A stretch of DNA of 19,079 nucleotides, from the NCBI GenBank assembly GCA_030830765.1, contig JAURMJ010000248.1:1-19079 (forward strand). Reading direction: 5' to 3'. Under the pieces are notes generated by a model. It did not search any database. It was given only the letters and a program-made list of their open reading frames with translations, and was not told the origin of the DNA. Every line of letters starts with the position of its first letter. Within the stretch, counting starts at the first letter, position 1. Shown here piece after piece: positions 1 through 7,683 of this stretch. This DNA is from Quisquiliibacterium sp. GTDB taxonomy: Bacteria; Pseudomonadota; Gammaproteobacteria; Burkholderiales; Burkholderiaceae_E. The position numbers and the translations under genes were made by a program.

Positions 1-142
1 ACATCCGCCGGCTGATCGTCCGGCTCAGGGCGATCAGCGTGCGCGGTCGGATGCCAGATCCCCGTGACCTGAATATCCGTCAGAGTGGGCCCGGTTTCCG
101 GCCCGTTGTGGTTGATCTACAACCCGCCGGATCCCACTGCGG
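1..142. other. Window edge, no gene called
   Basis: These bases lie downstream of yajQ. A plus-strand frame is open from base 3 into the yajQ 3' end, and a minus-strand frame is open from a TAG near base 115 to the edge. Neither has a convincing start or a sequence I recognise. An imperfect GC-rich inverted repeat around 97-114 (GGGCCCGG, then CCGGCCC) has no T-run on either side, so it is a poor terminator candidate. Confidence 0.3.
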
Positions 143-628
143 TCAGTCGCGGAAGTTCTCGTAGTTCAGCGGCACATCGGTCACATCTTTCTTGAGAAGC
201 GCGATTGCGCTTTGCAGATCGTCCCGCTTGTTGCCGGTAACGCGCACCGTATCACCCTGGATGCTCGCCTGAACCTTCATCTTGCTGTCTTTGATCAGGC
301 GGACAATCCGCTTGCCCAGATCGCCTGAAACGCCGTGGCGCAGCGTGACCACTTGTTTCATCTTGTCACCGCCGATCTTTTGCGGATCACCGTATTCAAG
401 AAAGCGGACATCGACATTGCGCTTGGCAAACTTGCTGACCATCACATCGCGTACCTGGCCGAGCTTGAACTCGTCATCCGCATAAAGCGTCAACTCATGT
501 TCCTTGTGTTCGACGCGGGCATCCGAGCCCTTGAAGTCGAAGCGATTTGAAATTTCCTTGTTGGCCTGGTCGAGTGCGTTGCGCACTTCAACCATGTCGG
601 CTTCGCAGACAACGTCGAATGACGGCAT
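143..628 (-). CDS. yajQ: YajQ family cyclic-di-GMP-binding protein
   Basis: The 161-residue product is full length for the YajQ family (about 160-163). It opens with the hallmark [20 protein letters not shown] and carries [10 protein letters not shown] at about 28-37. YajQ proteins are small cytosolic proteins with two ferredoxin-like folds. Homologues in Xanthomonas and Pseudomonas have been reported to bind cyclic di-GMP and act with a transcription factor, and nucleic-acid binding has also been proposed. The start is well supported by GAGGAG seven bases before the ATG. It is the last gene of the argG-uup-GNAT-yajQ run, 21 bases after the acetyltransferase gene, so it is probably co-transcribed. 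Family assignment is firm. Ligand binding in this organism is inferred. Confidence 0.95.
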   Translation of the reverse strand: MPSFDVVCEADMVEVRNALDQANKEISNRFDFKGSDARVEHKEHELTLYADDEFKLGQVRDVMVSKFAKRNVDVRFLEYGDPQKIGGDKMKQVVTLRHGVSGDLGKRIVRLIKDSKMKVQASIQGDTVRVTGNKRDDLQSAIALLKKDVTDVPLNYENFRD

Positions 629-649
629 CGTAGTCTCCTCGGGTAGGGG

Positions 650-1207
650 TCAGTAAAACTTGCGTTCGAAGAACATCGCACGGCCCATCGCCGGATCGAG
701 CTCGTAGGGCTCGAAGCCCGTCTTCAGATAAGCAGCGACGGCCGACACGTTACCTTCAAGCACCTCGAGTGTGATCTTGCAGCACCCTGTGGCGCGGGCT
801 TGTCGCTCGACTGCGGCCAGCAATGCGGTAGCAATTCCGCGGCGCTGGAATCGCGGCGACACTGCAATATCATGAATGTTCAGCAGCGGTTCTGCCCTGA
901 AGGTTGACACCCCTTCAAAGCAGTTGACCACCCCTGCAGCCTGACCATCGATGAACGCCAGCCAGCCGACGTAATGCGGCTTGTGTGCCAGCAGTTGTGG
1001 CAGGCGGGTTCGCACCTCTTCATCCAGCCCGTATCCTCGCCCTGTCGGACCTGCGGCATATTCATCGAGCAGATCGATCAGGGCCTGCGCATGCCGTGGC
1101 TCCCGCGGATCCAGCTGCACGATGGTCAGATCGCCGGCACCTGGAGAGTCCTCTGAATGATTCGGTGCTTGGCCGATGCCCAACTCCTCGGTTTTGCGTT
1201 GATTCAT
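650..1207 (-). CDS. GNAT family N-acetyltransferase
   Basis: The 185-residue protein has a GNAT fold. The acetyl-CoA pyrophosphate loop is Q121-R-R-G-I-A126 within IAVSPRFQRRGIATALL. Motif B follows as LEVLEGNVSAVAAYLKTGFE (about 147-166), with the usual asparagine (N153) and tyrosine (Y160). The first 25 residues are variable and may be disordered. The substrate cannot be read from sequence. I place the start at the ATG ending at 1207 because it overlaps the uup stop as ATGA and has AAGG nine bases upstream. A longer frame begins 39 bases earlier, at 1246, inside uup, and is less likely. The overlap suggests translational coupling to uup and co-transcription with yajQ. Confidence 0.9.
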   Translation of the reverse strand: MNQRKTEELGIGQAPNHSEDSPGAGDLTIVQLDPREPRHAQALIDLLDEYAAGPTGRGYGLDEEVRTRLPQLLAHKPHYVGWLAFIDGQAAGVVNCFEGVSTFRAEPLLNIHDIAVSPRFQRRGIATALLAAVERQARATGCCKITLEVLEGNVSAVAAYLKTGFEPYELDPAMGRAMFFERKFY

Positions 1208-3141
1208 CCCGTCTTGCCTTCGAGTTGCTCCCAGCGTTCCAGGCATTCGAGCAATTCGCTCTCAATCTGCGCAACCCGTTCATTCATTGTTTTCAGATCG
1301 ACACCGGGCTGCTGGTAAGTCTGCGGGTCGGCCAGGGTGTCAGCCAGCGTTTTTTGCTCCTGCTCAAGCGCGGCAATTCGCTCGGGAAGCGCATCCAGCT
1401 CACGCTGATCTTTATACGACAGCTTTGTGCGACTTGTGCGTGCTGCTGCCGGCGCCGCCTCGACCGATCCGGATGCCGCCGAATCCTTTGTTCGAGCTGC
1501 CTGTCCAAGTTTTTCGTCAGGCTGCCGCTGGGCCTGCTGTTCACGTGCCCTGGCCTGCTCGAAGTCGGCGTATCCGCCAGCGTATTCACGCCAGTTGCCG
1601 TCACCCAGTGCGGCGATCGTCTGCGTGACGACATTATCCAGAAAGCTGCGGTCATGGCTTACGAGCAGCACTGTGCCGTCGTATTCGTCGAGCAGTTCCT
1701 CGAGCAGTTCAAGAGTCTCAATATCCAGGTCATTCGTCGGTTCGTCGAGAACCAGCACATTGGCCGGGCGCGCAAACAGTCGGGCCAGCAGCAGCCGGTT
1801 TCGCTCCCCGCCTGAGAGGCTGCGCACCGGGGAGCGTGCGCGCTGCGGTGCAAACAGAAAACGGCCCAGATAGGTCATCACGTGGATGCGCTGCTTGCCG
1901 ATTTCGACCCAGTCAGACCCGGGGCTGATCGTTTCAGTCAGCGTCGCTTCCTCGTCAAGTTGTTCCCGCAACTGGTCGAAGTAGGCTACTTCACGATTGG
2001 TGCCCAGGCGCACCTTGCCGCTGTCGGAGGCAAGCTCGCCGAGGATCAGCCTGAGCATTGTGGTCTTGCCGGCGCCATTCGGACCAACCAGGCCAACCCG
2101 ATCGCCGCGCTGGATGATCGTGCTGAAGTCGCGCACGATACAGCGTTCTCCCCAGGACTTGCTGACATGGGTCAGCTCCGCAACCAGCTTGCCTGAGCGT
2201 TCGCCTGCGTTCAGAGCCAGCTGAACGCTGCCCAGGCGATCACGTCGGGCTGCACGTTCTCGACGAAGTCCTTCAAGCCGCCTGACCCGGCCTTCATTGC
2301 GGGTGCGCCTGGCCTCGACACCTTTGCGGATCCAGACTTCCTCCTGGGCGAGCAGCTTGTCGAAGCGCGCCTGTTCCTGCGCTTCTGCCTCAAGTTGTTC
2401 GGCCTTTCGACGCTGGTACTCGGCGAAACTGCCCGGATAGGAGCGCAGTTTGCCGCGATCCAGTTCGATGACCCGCGTTGAGATCCGGTCCAGAAAGCGA
2501 CGATCGTGCGTGATGACAAGCACGGCGCCGCGAAAACCGATCAGCAGATCCTCCAGCCAGGCAATCGATTCGATATCCAGATGGTTGGTCGGCTCATCAA
2601 GCAGCAGCAGATCCGGCTCAGTCACCAGCGCGCGGGCCAGCGCAACCCGCTTGCGGGTGCCACCGGACAAGGCATCGACCATCGCATTGCCGTCGAGCGA
2701 CAGCTGACTGAGCACGCGTTCAATCCGGTGCGTGAGAGCCCAGGCGCCGCTTGCGTCCAGTTGCTGCTGAAGCTGCGCGAGACGCTCCAGGCTTCTGTCA
2801 TCGGCTTCGTGCCGCGCAAGTGCACCAGCCAGTTTTTCATATTCGACGATCGTGGCTACATCATCGGACAGGCCACTGGAGACCGCATCAAAGACAGTGA
2901 CTTGCGTCTCGAACGCCGGCTCCTGCGCGACATACGCCAGGTTGGTGCCGGCCTCGCGGATGACTTTTCCGTCATCAAGTGCAAGTGCGCCGGCGATTCC
3001 TTTGAGCAGAGAGGACTTTCCGGTGCCATTTCGACCGATCAGCGCGATGCGCTCACCCCGTTCGATGGCCATGTCGACGCCATCAAGAAGTGCGACATGT
3101 CCGAAGGCCAGGTGCGCATCCAGGACGGCAATCAAGGGCAT
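1204..3141 (-). CDS. uup: ABC-F family ATPase, Uup type
   Basis: The 645-residue soluble protein has two ABC ATPase domains and no membrane segment. Domain 1 has Walker [10 protein letters not shown] (36-44), signature LSGG (158-161), Walker B LLLLDE (178-183) and H212. Domain 2 has GPNGAGKTT (353-361), LSGGE (442-446), VLVLDE (462-467) and H496. A linker rich in charged residues (about 240-305) joins them. After an Ala-rich stretch (about 550-570), the last ~75 residues form the coiled-coil domain typical of Uup, which binds DNA in the E. coli protein. ABC-F proteins act on ribosomes. Uup also limits precise transposon excision and affects branched DNA intermediates. It begins 38 bases after argG with no clear Shine-Dalgarno sequence, and its stop overlaps the next gene. 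Confidence 0.93.
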   Translation of the reverse strand: MPLIAVLDAHLAFGHVALLDGVDMAIERGERIALIGRNGTGKSSLLKGIAGALALDDGKVIREAGTNLAYVAQEPAFETQVTVFDAVSSGLSDDVATIVEYEKLAGALARHEADDRSLERLAQLQQQLDASGAWALTHRIERVLSQLSLDGNAMVDALSGGTRKRVALARALVTEPDLLLLDEPTNHLDIESIAWLEDLLIGFRGAVLVITHDRRFLDRISTRVIELDRGKLRSYPGSFAEYQRRKAEQLEAEAQEQARFDKLLAQEEVWIRKGVEARRTRNEGRVRRLEGLRRERAARRDRLGSVQLALNAGERSGKLVAELTHVSKSWGERCIVRDFSTIIQRGDRVGLVGPNGAGKTTMLRLILGELASDSGKVRLGTNREVAYFDQLREQLDEEATLTETISPGSDWVEIGKQRIHVMTYLGRFLFAPQRARSPVRSLSGGERNRLLLARLFARPANVLVLDEPTNDLDIETLELLEELLDEYDGTVLLVSHDRSFLDNVVTQTIAALGDGNWREYAGGYADFEQARAREQQAQRQPDEKLGQAARTKDSAASGSVEAAPAAARTSRTKLSYKDQRELDALPERIAALEQEQKTLADTLADPQTYQQPGVDLKTMNERVAQIESELLECLERWEQLEGKTG

Positions 3142-3179
3142 CCGGGTTTCGCCAAAGCGCTCACAGACCGCATCGCGGC

Positions 3180-4460
3180 TCAGCGCTTGGTCGAGCGCTT
3201 TGCCGTCGCAGTCCTAGCCCGTGAAGGCTTGGCGGCACTCTTTGAGGCAGCCTGCTTGTTCGCTGCAATCCGCATGCGCAGCGCATTGAGCTTGATAAAC
3301 CCAGCGGCATCGGCCTGGTTATAGGCGCCCTCGTCCTCTTCAAAGGTGACGATCTTGGTGTCGAACAGCGATTGCTTGGACTTGCGGCCAACGACGATCA
3401 CATTGCCCTTGAACAGCTTGAGGGTGACCGTACCGGTGACGCTCTGCTGAGTATGGTCAATCAGAACCTGCAAGGCCTGGCGCTCCGGCGACCACCAGTA
3501 GCCGTTGTAAATCATGCTGGCATAGCGCGGCATCAGGTCATCCTTCAGATGGGCCACCTCGCGATCCAGTGTCAGGGACTCAATGGCGCGGTGCGCGCGC
3601 AGGAGAATCGTGCCGCCGGGAGTTTCGTAACAGCCGCGCGATTTCATGCCGACATATCGATTCTCGACGAGATCGAGGCGACCGACGCCGTGCTTGCCAC
3701 CCAGTCGGTTCAGTTCGCCGAGTAGTTCGTGCGCCTTCATGCGGGTGCCGTTGATCGCCACCAGATCACCGCGCTCGAATTCAAGTTCGACCAGCTCGGC
3801 CTTGTTCGGGGCCTTTTCCGGGGAAACCGTCAGGCGCCACATGCCTTTTTCGGGCGGTGCTGCATCCGGGTCCTCGAGAATGCCGCCTTCATACGAGATA
3901 TGCAGCAGGTTCGCGTCCATGGAGAACGGCGATTCGCCTTTGCGTTTCTTGAAGTCGACCGGGATGCCATGCAGGTCTGCGTAGGCCAGCAGGCGCTCAC
4001 GCGAAGTCAGGTCCCACTCGCGCCATGGTGCGATCACTTTGACGTTGGGCATCAGCGCATAGGCACCAAGCTCAAAACGCACCTGATCATTGCCTTTGCC
4101 GGTCGCGCCATGCGAGATGGCGTCAGCATTTTCCTTGCGAGCAATCTCAACCAGACGCTTCGCAATCAGTGGACGCGCGATCGAGGTGCCCAGCAGATAC
4201 TCGCCCTCATACACAGTATTTGCGCGGAACATCGGGAATACGAAATCCCGCACGAACTCTTCACGCAGATCGTCGATGTAGATGCTCTTGACACCGGCAG
4301 CCTTGGCTTTGGCGCGCGCAGGCTCGAGCTCTTCACCCTGCCCGATGTCGGCAGTAAAGGTAATGACCTCGCATTTGTAGACATCCTGAAGCCACTTCAG
4401 GATGACCGAGGTGTCCAGGCCGCCAGAGTAGGCGAGCACAACTTTCTTGATTTGACTCAT
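3180..4460 (-). CDS. argG: Argininosuccinate synthase
   Basis: ArgG joins citrulline and aspartate using ATP to make argininosuccinate, the penultimate step of arginine synthesis. The N-terminal ATP loop AYSGGLDTS (10-18) is intact, as are the substrate-binding blocks [37 protein letters not shown] and [13 protein letters not shown]. The ATG ending at 4460 gives 426 residues. A GTG three bases upstream, at 4463, is also in frame but less likely. The family core ends near RIAANKQ, and the final ~23 residues are an extra Ala/Lys/Arg/Ser-rich tail. The ribosome-binding region is weak and lies beside a stem-loop. It heads the argG-uup-GNAT-yajQ run and has its own promoter inside the 3' end of the kinase gene. 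Confidence 0.97.
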   Translation of the reverse strand: MSQIKKVVLAYSGGLDTSVILKWLQDVYKCEVITFTADIGQGEELEPARAKAKAAGVKSIYIDDLREEFVRDFVFPMFRANTVYEGEYLLGTSIARPLIAKRLVEIARKENADAISHGATGKGNDQVRFELGAYALMPNVKVIAPWREWDLTSRERLLAYADLHGIPVDFKKRKGESPFSMDANLLHISYEGGILEDPDAAPPEKGMWRLTVSPEKAPNKAELVELEFERGDLVAINGTRMKAHELLGELNRLGGKHGVGRLDLVENRYVGMKSRGCYETPGGTILLRAHRAIESLTLDREVAHLKDDLMPRYASMIYNGYWWSPERQALQVLIDHTQQSVTGTVTLKLFKGNVIVVGRKSKQSLFDTKIVTFEEDEGAYNQADAAGFIKLNALRMRIAANKQAASKSAAKPSRARTATAKRSTKR

Positions 4461-4469
4461 CACAGGCTG

Positions 4470-4484
4470 GCCCGCAAGGCGGGC
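4470..4484 (-). promoter_or_regulatory. Leader hairpin close to the argG start
   Basis: The arms GCCCGC and GCGGGC pair perfectly around a three-base loop. The hairpin begins ten bases upstream of the argG ATG, where the Shine-Dalgarno sequence should sit, and no good Shine-Dalgarno is visible there. It could limit ribosome access. A role in regulation is inference. Confidence 0.45.
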
Positions 4485-4486
4485 GG

Positions 4487-4508
4487 GGCGGGTTAACGTA
4501 AACCCGCC
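4487..4508 (-). promoter_or_regulatory. Inverted repeat at the argG transcription start
   Basis: GGCGGGTT and AACCCGCC are perfect 8-base arms around a six-base spacer. The repeat lies just after the -10 box at 4509-4514, so it would span the predicted start of the transcript. That position suits a repressor operator or a stabilising 5' stem-loop. It does not resemble the AT-rich ArgR box. It is a poor terminator for the kinase gene because no T-run follows on the minus strand. Confidence 0.5.
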
Positions 4509-4514
4509 ATTATA
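4509..4514 (-). promoter_or_regulatory. Predicted argG promoter -10 box
   Basis: The minus strand reads exactly TATAAT here, about 50 bases upstream of the argG ATG and a few bases past the kinase stop codon. No good -35 lies at 17 bases. TTCACA (4537-4542) is a 5 of 6 match but 22 bases away, so an activator may be needed. The call rests on the perfect -10 and its position. Confidence 0.55.
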
Positions 4515-4520
4515 TTCTGC

Positions 4521-6020
4521 TCAGGCGATGGATGCTTGTGAACTTTTGCTCTCCAGCGGCAATTTGATGAAGAATGTCGATCCTTTGCCCGGCTGGCTTT
4601 GCAAACCGGCCTCACCGCCATGGAGTTCTGCAACTCTTCTGACAATGGCCAGGCCCAGACCGGAGCTGCCGCGCTGGTCACGGTGTCGAGCGCCCTGGTA
4701 GAAGCGATCAAAGACACGGGCCTGTTCCTCCAGCGCAACACCTGGGCCGGTATCGCTGACCTCAATGTGCAGGGTTTGCCCATGTTGCGCAATCTGCACG
4801 ATCACCTTGCCGCCTGAAGGGGTCACCCGCAGCGCGTTGTCCAGAAGATTCGCAAGTGCGCGCTCAAGCAACGCAGCATCCAGTCGAAGCAGCGGTAAAC
4901 CATCCGGGTAGTCGAGTGAAAGTGTGAGATTGGCTGCTGCTGCCTGTGTTGCAAAACGTTGAACAACGTCATCTACCAGTTCGCCCAGCGCCATCGGCTC
5001 CGGGTGGGCTTGGAAATCCGGACTGTCCAGCCGCCCCAGCTCAGCCAGCGCATCGGTCAGTTTGCGCAACTGCTCGGCATTCTGAACTGCTCGTACATAC
5101 AGGGCCTTCTGATCCTCGCTGCTCAGTGCATCCGATTTCAGGCGGATCGTCTCAAGCTGGCCGATCAAGGCGGTCAGTGGTGTGCGCAGATCGTGCGACA
5201 CACTGGCCACCATCTCCCTGCGGCGCGCATCGGTTTGTTGGACCCGATGGGTTTCGGTTCGCAGCCGCTCGAACGTGTCACGGAAGGTTCTGCTCAGGCG
5301 ACCGATTTCATCATCTCGATCGACATAGGGAACCCGGCTTGACTCCAGTTCAATGCTGAAATCCGAGGCTTTCACATTCTCGACGGCGCGGGTCAGGGCG
5401 ATCAATGGCCGCGTGAGCAGCGTAATCATCATGATGGTCAGCAACACGCCAATCGATAGGGTCGTCAGGCTGACGGTGACCGCGGTGCGCACCGCGTAAC
5501 TCTTGAATAGATCCGGGGCGACACTGTCCGGGTCCGATGCCCGAGACACCACGTAAAGCCAGCCGACCTGAAGCTTGTCATCGAACACCGGTCGGGCCGC
5601 GACCAGGCAGTGCTCGCCCGGTCGGTCCGGATCATCGGAAACCACCGGGGCATCCGGCGAAAGCAGCATCGTTTCGCGAATCGGATCCAGGTCCACTCGG
5701 ACGGCACCGCCATCGATGCGGTTGCTTCCAGCCGAGGCCAGCACATAACCCTCGTTGTCCAGCAGATAAAGGCCGGTGTTCGGTGAATACAGCGTGAACT
5801 CCCGAAGCCGCTCCCCAAAACCGGATGCGTTGGCCTGATAGCTGCGCCACAGATTGGGCTCAACCTCCAGGATTCGGTCCACAAAGCTTGTGGACTTCTC
5901 GTAGATCAGGTCCATGTAGTAGCCGCGCACCGAATTGAACATGATTGCGGCGAGCAGGACCGCCATGACGAATCCGAATCCGGCAACAAGTGCCAGGACG
6001 CGAAACCGCAGGGATCTCAT
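4521..6020 (-). CDS. Membrane sensor histidine kinase
   Basis: The 499-residue kinase has an N-terminal membrane segment (about 8-30), a periplasmic sensor region (about 31-178), a second membrane segment (about 180-202) and a HAMP linker (about 203-258). The HisKA domain has phospho-acceptor H276 in SHDLRTP. The HATPase domain has the N box (N391, N395), G1 box DTGPG (423-427), FDRFYQG, and G2 box GSSGLGLAI (451-459). All catalytic motifs are intact. The sensor region contains GLYLLDNEGYVLAS and QVGWLYVVSR, as in Cache/PAS-like sensors, but the ligand is unknown. Its ATG overlaps the response-regulator stop as ATGA, so the two form one operon and a cognate pair. Confidence 0.95.
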   Translation of the reverse strand: MRSLRFRVLALVAGFGFVMAVLLAAIMFNSVRGYYMDLIYEKSTSFVDRILEVEPNLWRSYQANASGFGERLREFTLYSPNTGLYLLDNEGYVLASAGSNRIDGGAVRVDLDPIRETMLLSPDAPVVSDDPDRPGEHCLVAARPVFDDKLQVGWLYVVSRASDPDSVAPDLFKSYAVRTAVTVSLTTLSIGVLLTIMMITLLTRPLIALTRAVENVKASDFSIELESSRVPYVDRDDEIGRLSRTFRDTFERLRTETHRVQQTDARRREMVASVSHDLRTPLTALIGQLETIRLKSDALSSEDQKALYVRAVQNAEQLRKLTDALAELGRLDSPDFQAHPEPMALGELVDDVVQRFATQAAAANLTLSLDYPDGLPLLRLDAALLERALANLLDNALRVTPSGGKVIVQIAQHGQTLHIEVSDTGPGVALEEQARVFDRFYQGARHRDQRGSSGLGLAIVRRVAELHGGEAGLQSQPGKGSTFFIKLPLESKSSQASIA

Positions 6021-6739
6021 CTTGAATCCGTGAATTTGTATCCGACACCACGCACCGTGAGCACGTAGCGCGGATTGGCAGGATCGATCTCGATCTTGCC
6101 GCGCAGCCGATTGATGTGCGTATTCACGTTGTGCTCGTAGCCTTCGAAACTGGTGCCCCAGACGGCATCGAGCAACTGCATCCGTGTGAATGCGCGACCG
6201 GGGTTGCGCGCAAAGTGCAGCAACAGTTCGAACTCCTTGGCAGTCAGTGCGACCGGTTGGCCGCAGACCTTCGCCTCCCGACTTGCCGCATCGATTTCGA
6301 GCTCGCCGATCACAATACGCTCGTCGGCATGCCGTTCAGCTTCCGGTGTTGTCCGGCGCTCGAGGCGGCGCAGGATCGCCTTGACGCGAGCCTGCAGTTC
6401 CGGAATCGAGAAGGGCTTGGTCAGGTAATCATCGGCGCCCAGTTCAAGCCCCAGCACCCGATCTATCTCCGAGGAACGGGCCGTGAGCATTAGAACGGGC
6501 GTCTCGATACGGTCCTGGCGCATCGTGCGCAGGATCTCCAGGCCGTCGCGCCCGGGCAGCATGACATCAAGGACGATCAGGTCATAAGGATGTGCCCGGA
6601 TCGCCTCAAGACCCGCCAGCCCGTCCGAAATGCAATCGATGCGATAGCCCAGATCGCCCAGGTGCATCGCAATCAGTTCGGCAATGTCCTTTTGGTCTTC
6701 AATGACCAGGATGTTTCGTTCCATGGTGTCGTCGAGCAT
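6017..6739 (-). CDS. OmpR/PhoB family response regulator
   Basis: The 240-residue regulator has a receiver domain with acidic pair E14/D15, phospho-acceptor D58 in VLDVMLPGRDG, T86 and K108 in LTKP. A winged-helix DNA-binding domain follows from about 140, ending in the typical VRGVGYKF. The frame is open further upstream, but the family N-terminus fits ATG at 6739 (GGAG 11 bases upstream) or ATG at 6724 (no Shine-Dalgarno). I prefer 6739. The sensor kinase follows with a 4-base overlap. The divergent intergenic region carries 11-bp-phased CGTGAT repeats, which makes autoregulation likely. Its other targets, perhaps including the neighbouring sigma factor, are inferred. Confidence 0.94.
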   Translation of the reverse strand: MLDDTMERNILVIEDQKDIAELIAMHLGDLGYRIDCISDGLAGLEAIRAHPYDLIVLDVMLPGRDGLEILRTMRQDRIETPVLMLTARSSEIDRVLGLELGADDYLTKPFSIPELQARVKAILRRLERRTTPEAERHADERIVIGELEIDAASREAKVCGQPVALTAKEFELLLHFARNPGRAFTRMQLLDAVWGTSFEGYEHNVNTHINRLRGKIEIDPANPRYVLTVRGVGYKFTDSR

Positions 6740-6785
6740 AGCAAAGGCAGCTCCGTTCAGACACGGTCGAAAGCATTTCGTTGCC

Positions 6786-6827
6786 ATTCGTGATGAATTC
6801 GTGATCTTTACGTGATGGAACCGTAAA
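6786..6827. promoter_or_regulatory. Three CGTGAT direct repeats at 11-bp spacing
   Basis: CGTGAT occurs at 6789-6794, 6800-6805 and 6811-6816, exactly 11 bp apart. The first two extend to a 9-base identity, ATTCGTGAT. A fourth, weaker unit (CGTAAA, 6822-6827) keeps the same phase. OmpR/PhoB-family regulators bind head-to-tail to such 11-bp tandem half-sites. The array lies about 50 bases upstream of the regulator ATG and 70-80 bases upstream of the sigma-factor ATG, so it could control either or both. The repeats are plain in the sequence. The binding protein is inferred. Confidence 0.65.
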
Positions 6828-6828
6828 G
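6806..6828. repeat. Inverted repeat CTTTAC/GTAAAG
   Basis: Six-base perfect arms are separated by 11 bases and overlap the last CGTGAT unit. It may be a second protein-binding site or only a by-product of the repeated units. No terminator T-run follows. Confidence 0.35.
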
Positions 6829-6896
6829 CCGGGCCGTCAGACTTCACGTCATCAAATTGTTTCGCCTTCTTTTGTTTCATCCAAGGGGTCATGCTC

Positions 6897-7475
6897 ATGT
6901 CAGCAGCTGCTCTTCAGACTTCGGCAGTCGGTTCCTTTCCGTCGGGCTTTACCTTTGACCTTTCTGCACATCGGGCCGCGATGCTGCGTTTTGCGCGCCG
7001 CAAGATCCGCGATGAGAACCTGGCCGAGGACGCCGTGCAGGATGCGCTTGTTGCCGCTCTTGCCAGTCGCGAGAGTTTCAAAGGGCGTTCGGCTTTCCGG
7101 ACCTGGCTGATCGGTATCCTGAATCACAAGATCCAGGATCTGTTCCGTCGTGAGACTCGCTATGTGCGGCAGTTGCAGGGTCTGGATCAGGATGATGCGG
7201 TCAGCGAATCGATCGAAATGCAGGCTGCTGCGATGGAGGTTTCCGATCAGCATGACCCGGCCACTGCGGTTGCGCAGCGGCGCATGCATGAGGAACTCAT
7301 CCGACAGGTCGAACTGCTGCCCAAGTCGCTGCGTGAGGTTTTCATGCTGCAGGTGGTGGAAGGACTTTCAACGGAAGAAGTGTGCGCGCGCCTGAAGATC
7401 ACTGAAGCCAACTGCTGGGTAAGGTTGCATCGCGCCCGTAAGCGCCTGTCGGAGCGGATGCGCGAGTACCGCTGA
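6897..7475 (+). CDS. ECF-type RNA polymerase sigma factor
   Basis: The 192-residue protein has only the two ECF sigma domains. Region 2 (about 25-90) includes ENLAEDAVQDALVAAL and FRTWLIGILNHKIQDLFRR. Region 4 (about 136-190) includes LPKSLREVFMLQVVEGLSTEEVCARLKI and the recognition helix WVRLHRARKRL. I place the start at ATG 6897, eight bases after AAGGGG. An ATG six bases earlier sits too close to that Shine-Dalgarno. It diverges from the two-component operon and is followed by a strong terminator, with no anti-sigma gene behind it. ECF factors redirect RNA polymerase to stress or envelope promoters. The regulon and controlling signal here are unknown. Confidence 0.93.
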   Translation: MSAAALQTSAVGSFPSGFTFDLSAHRAAMLRFARRKIRDENLAEDAVQDALVAALASRESFKGRSAFRTWLIGILNHKIQDLFRRETRYVRQLQGLDQDDAVSESIEMQAAAMEVSDQHDPATAVAQRRMHEELIRQVELLPKSLREVFMLQVVEGLSTEEVCARLKITEANCWVRLHRARKRLSERMREYR

Positions 7476-7554
7476 GTGCCGGCTTGGTGCCCGCGGCGCT
7501 GCGTCGCGTCTGCGCAAGCCGCACTTCATTAAGGCTCAGCGCACTGATATCTGC

Positions 7555-7584
7555 ACGGCCCGCCCTGATCGGCGGGCCGTTTTC
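7555..7584 (+). terminator. Intrinsic terminator after the sigma factor gene
   Basis: ACGGCCCGCC (7555-7564) pairs perfectly with GGCGGGCCGT (7571-7580) across a six-base loop and runs into TTTTC. It ends the sigma-factor transcript 80 bases after its stop and isolates the aldo/keto reductase gene. Confidence 0.9.
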
Positions 7585-7683
7585 GCTCCATTTCCAGGAA
7601 ATACAACAAGTCGATGCCATCAGAGGGCTCTGAGGTTTGCGCTCTGCTATCGTTTCCGATCATTTGCGCATGAGGCATCGACC

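Noticed and set aside
3..152. Plus-strand frame entering from the left edge
   Set aside because: It runs into the yajQ 3' end, is only 50 codons, and shows no recognisable protein end. A convergent partial gene cannot be excluded but is not supported.
985..1815. Long plus-strand open frame opposite uup and the GNAT gene
   Set aside because: It is antisense to two well-recognised genes and its translation has no family features. High GC makes such shadow frames common.
2506..3324. Long plus-strand open frame opposite uup
   Set aside because: It mirrors the Uup coding sequence and crosses into argG. It has no recognisable domain.
3729..4496. Long plus-strand open frame opposite argG
   Set aside because: It is antisense to a highly conserved gene and has no domain or start signal.
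6817..6852. GGAACC with CGTC as a self-regulating ECF promoter
   Set aside because: GGAACC (6817-6822) resembles an ECF -35 element, but the CGTC candidates lie 12 or 24 bases further on, not the usual 16-17.
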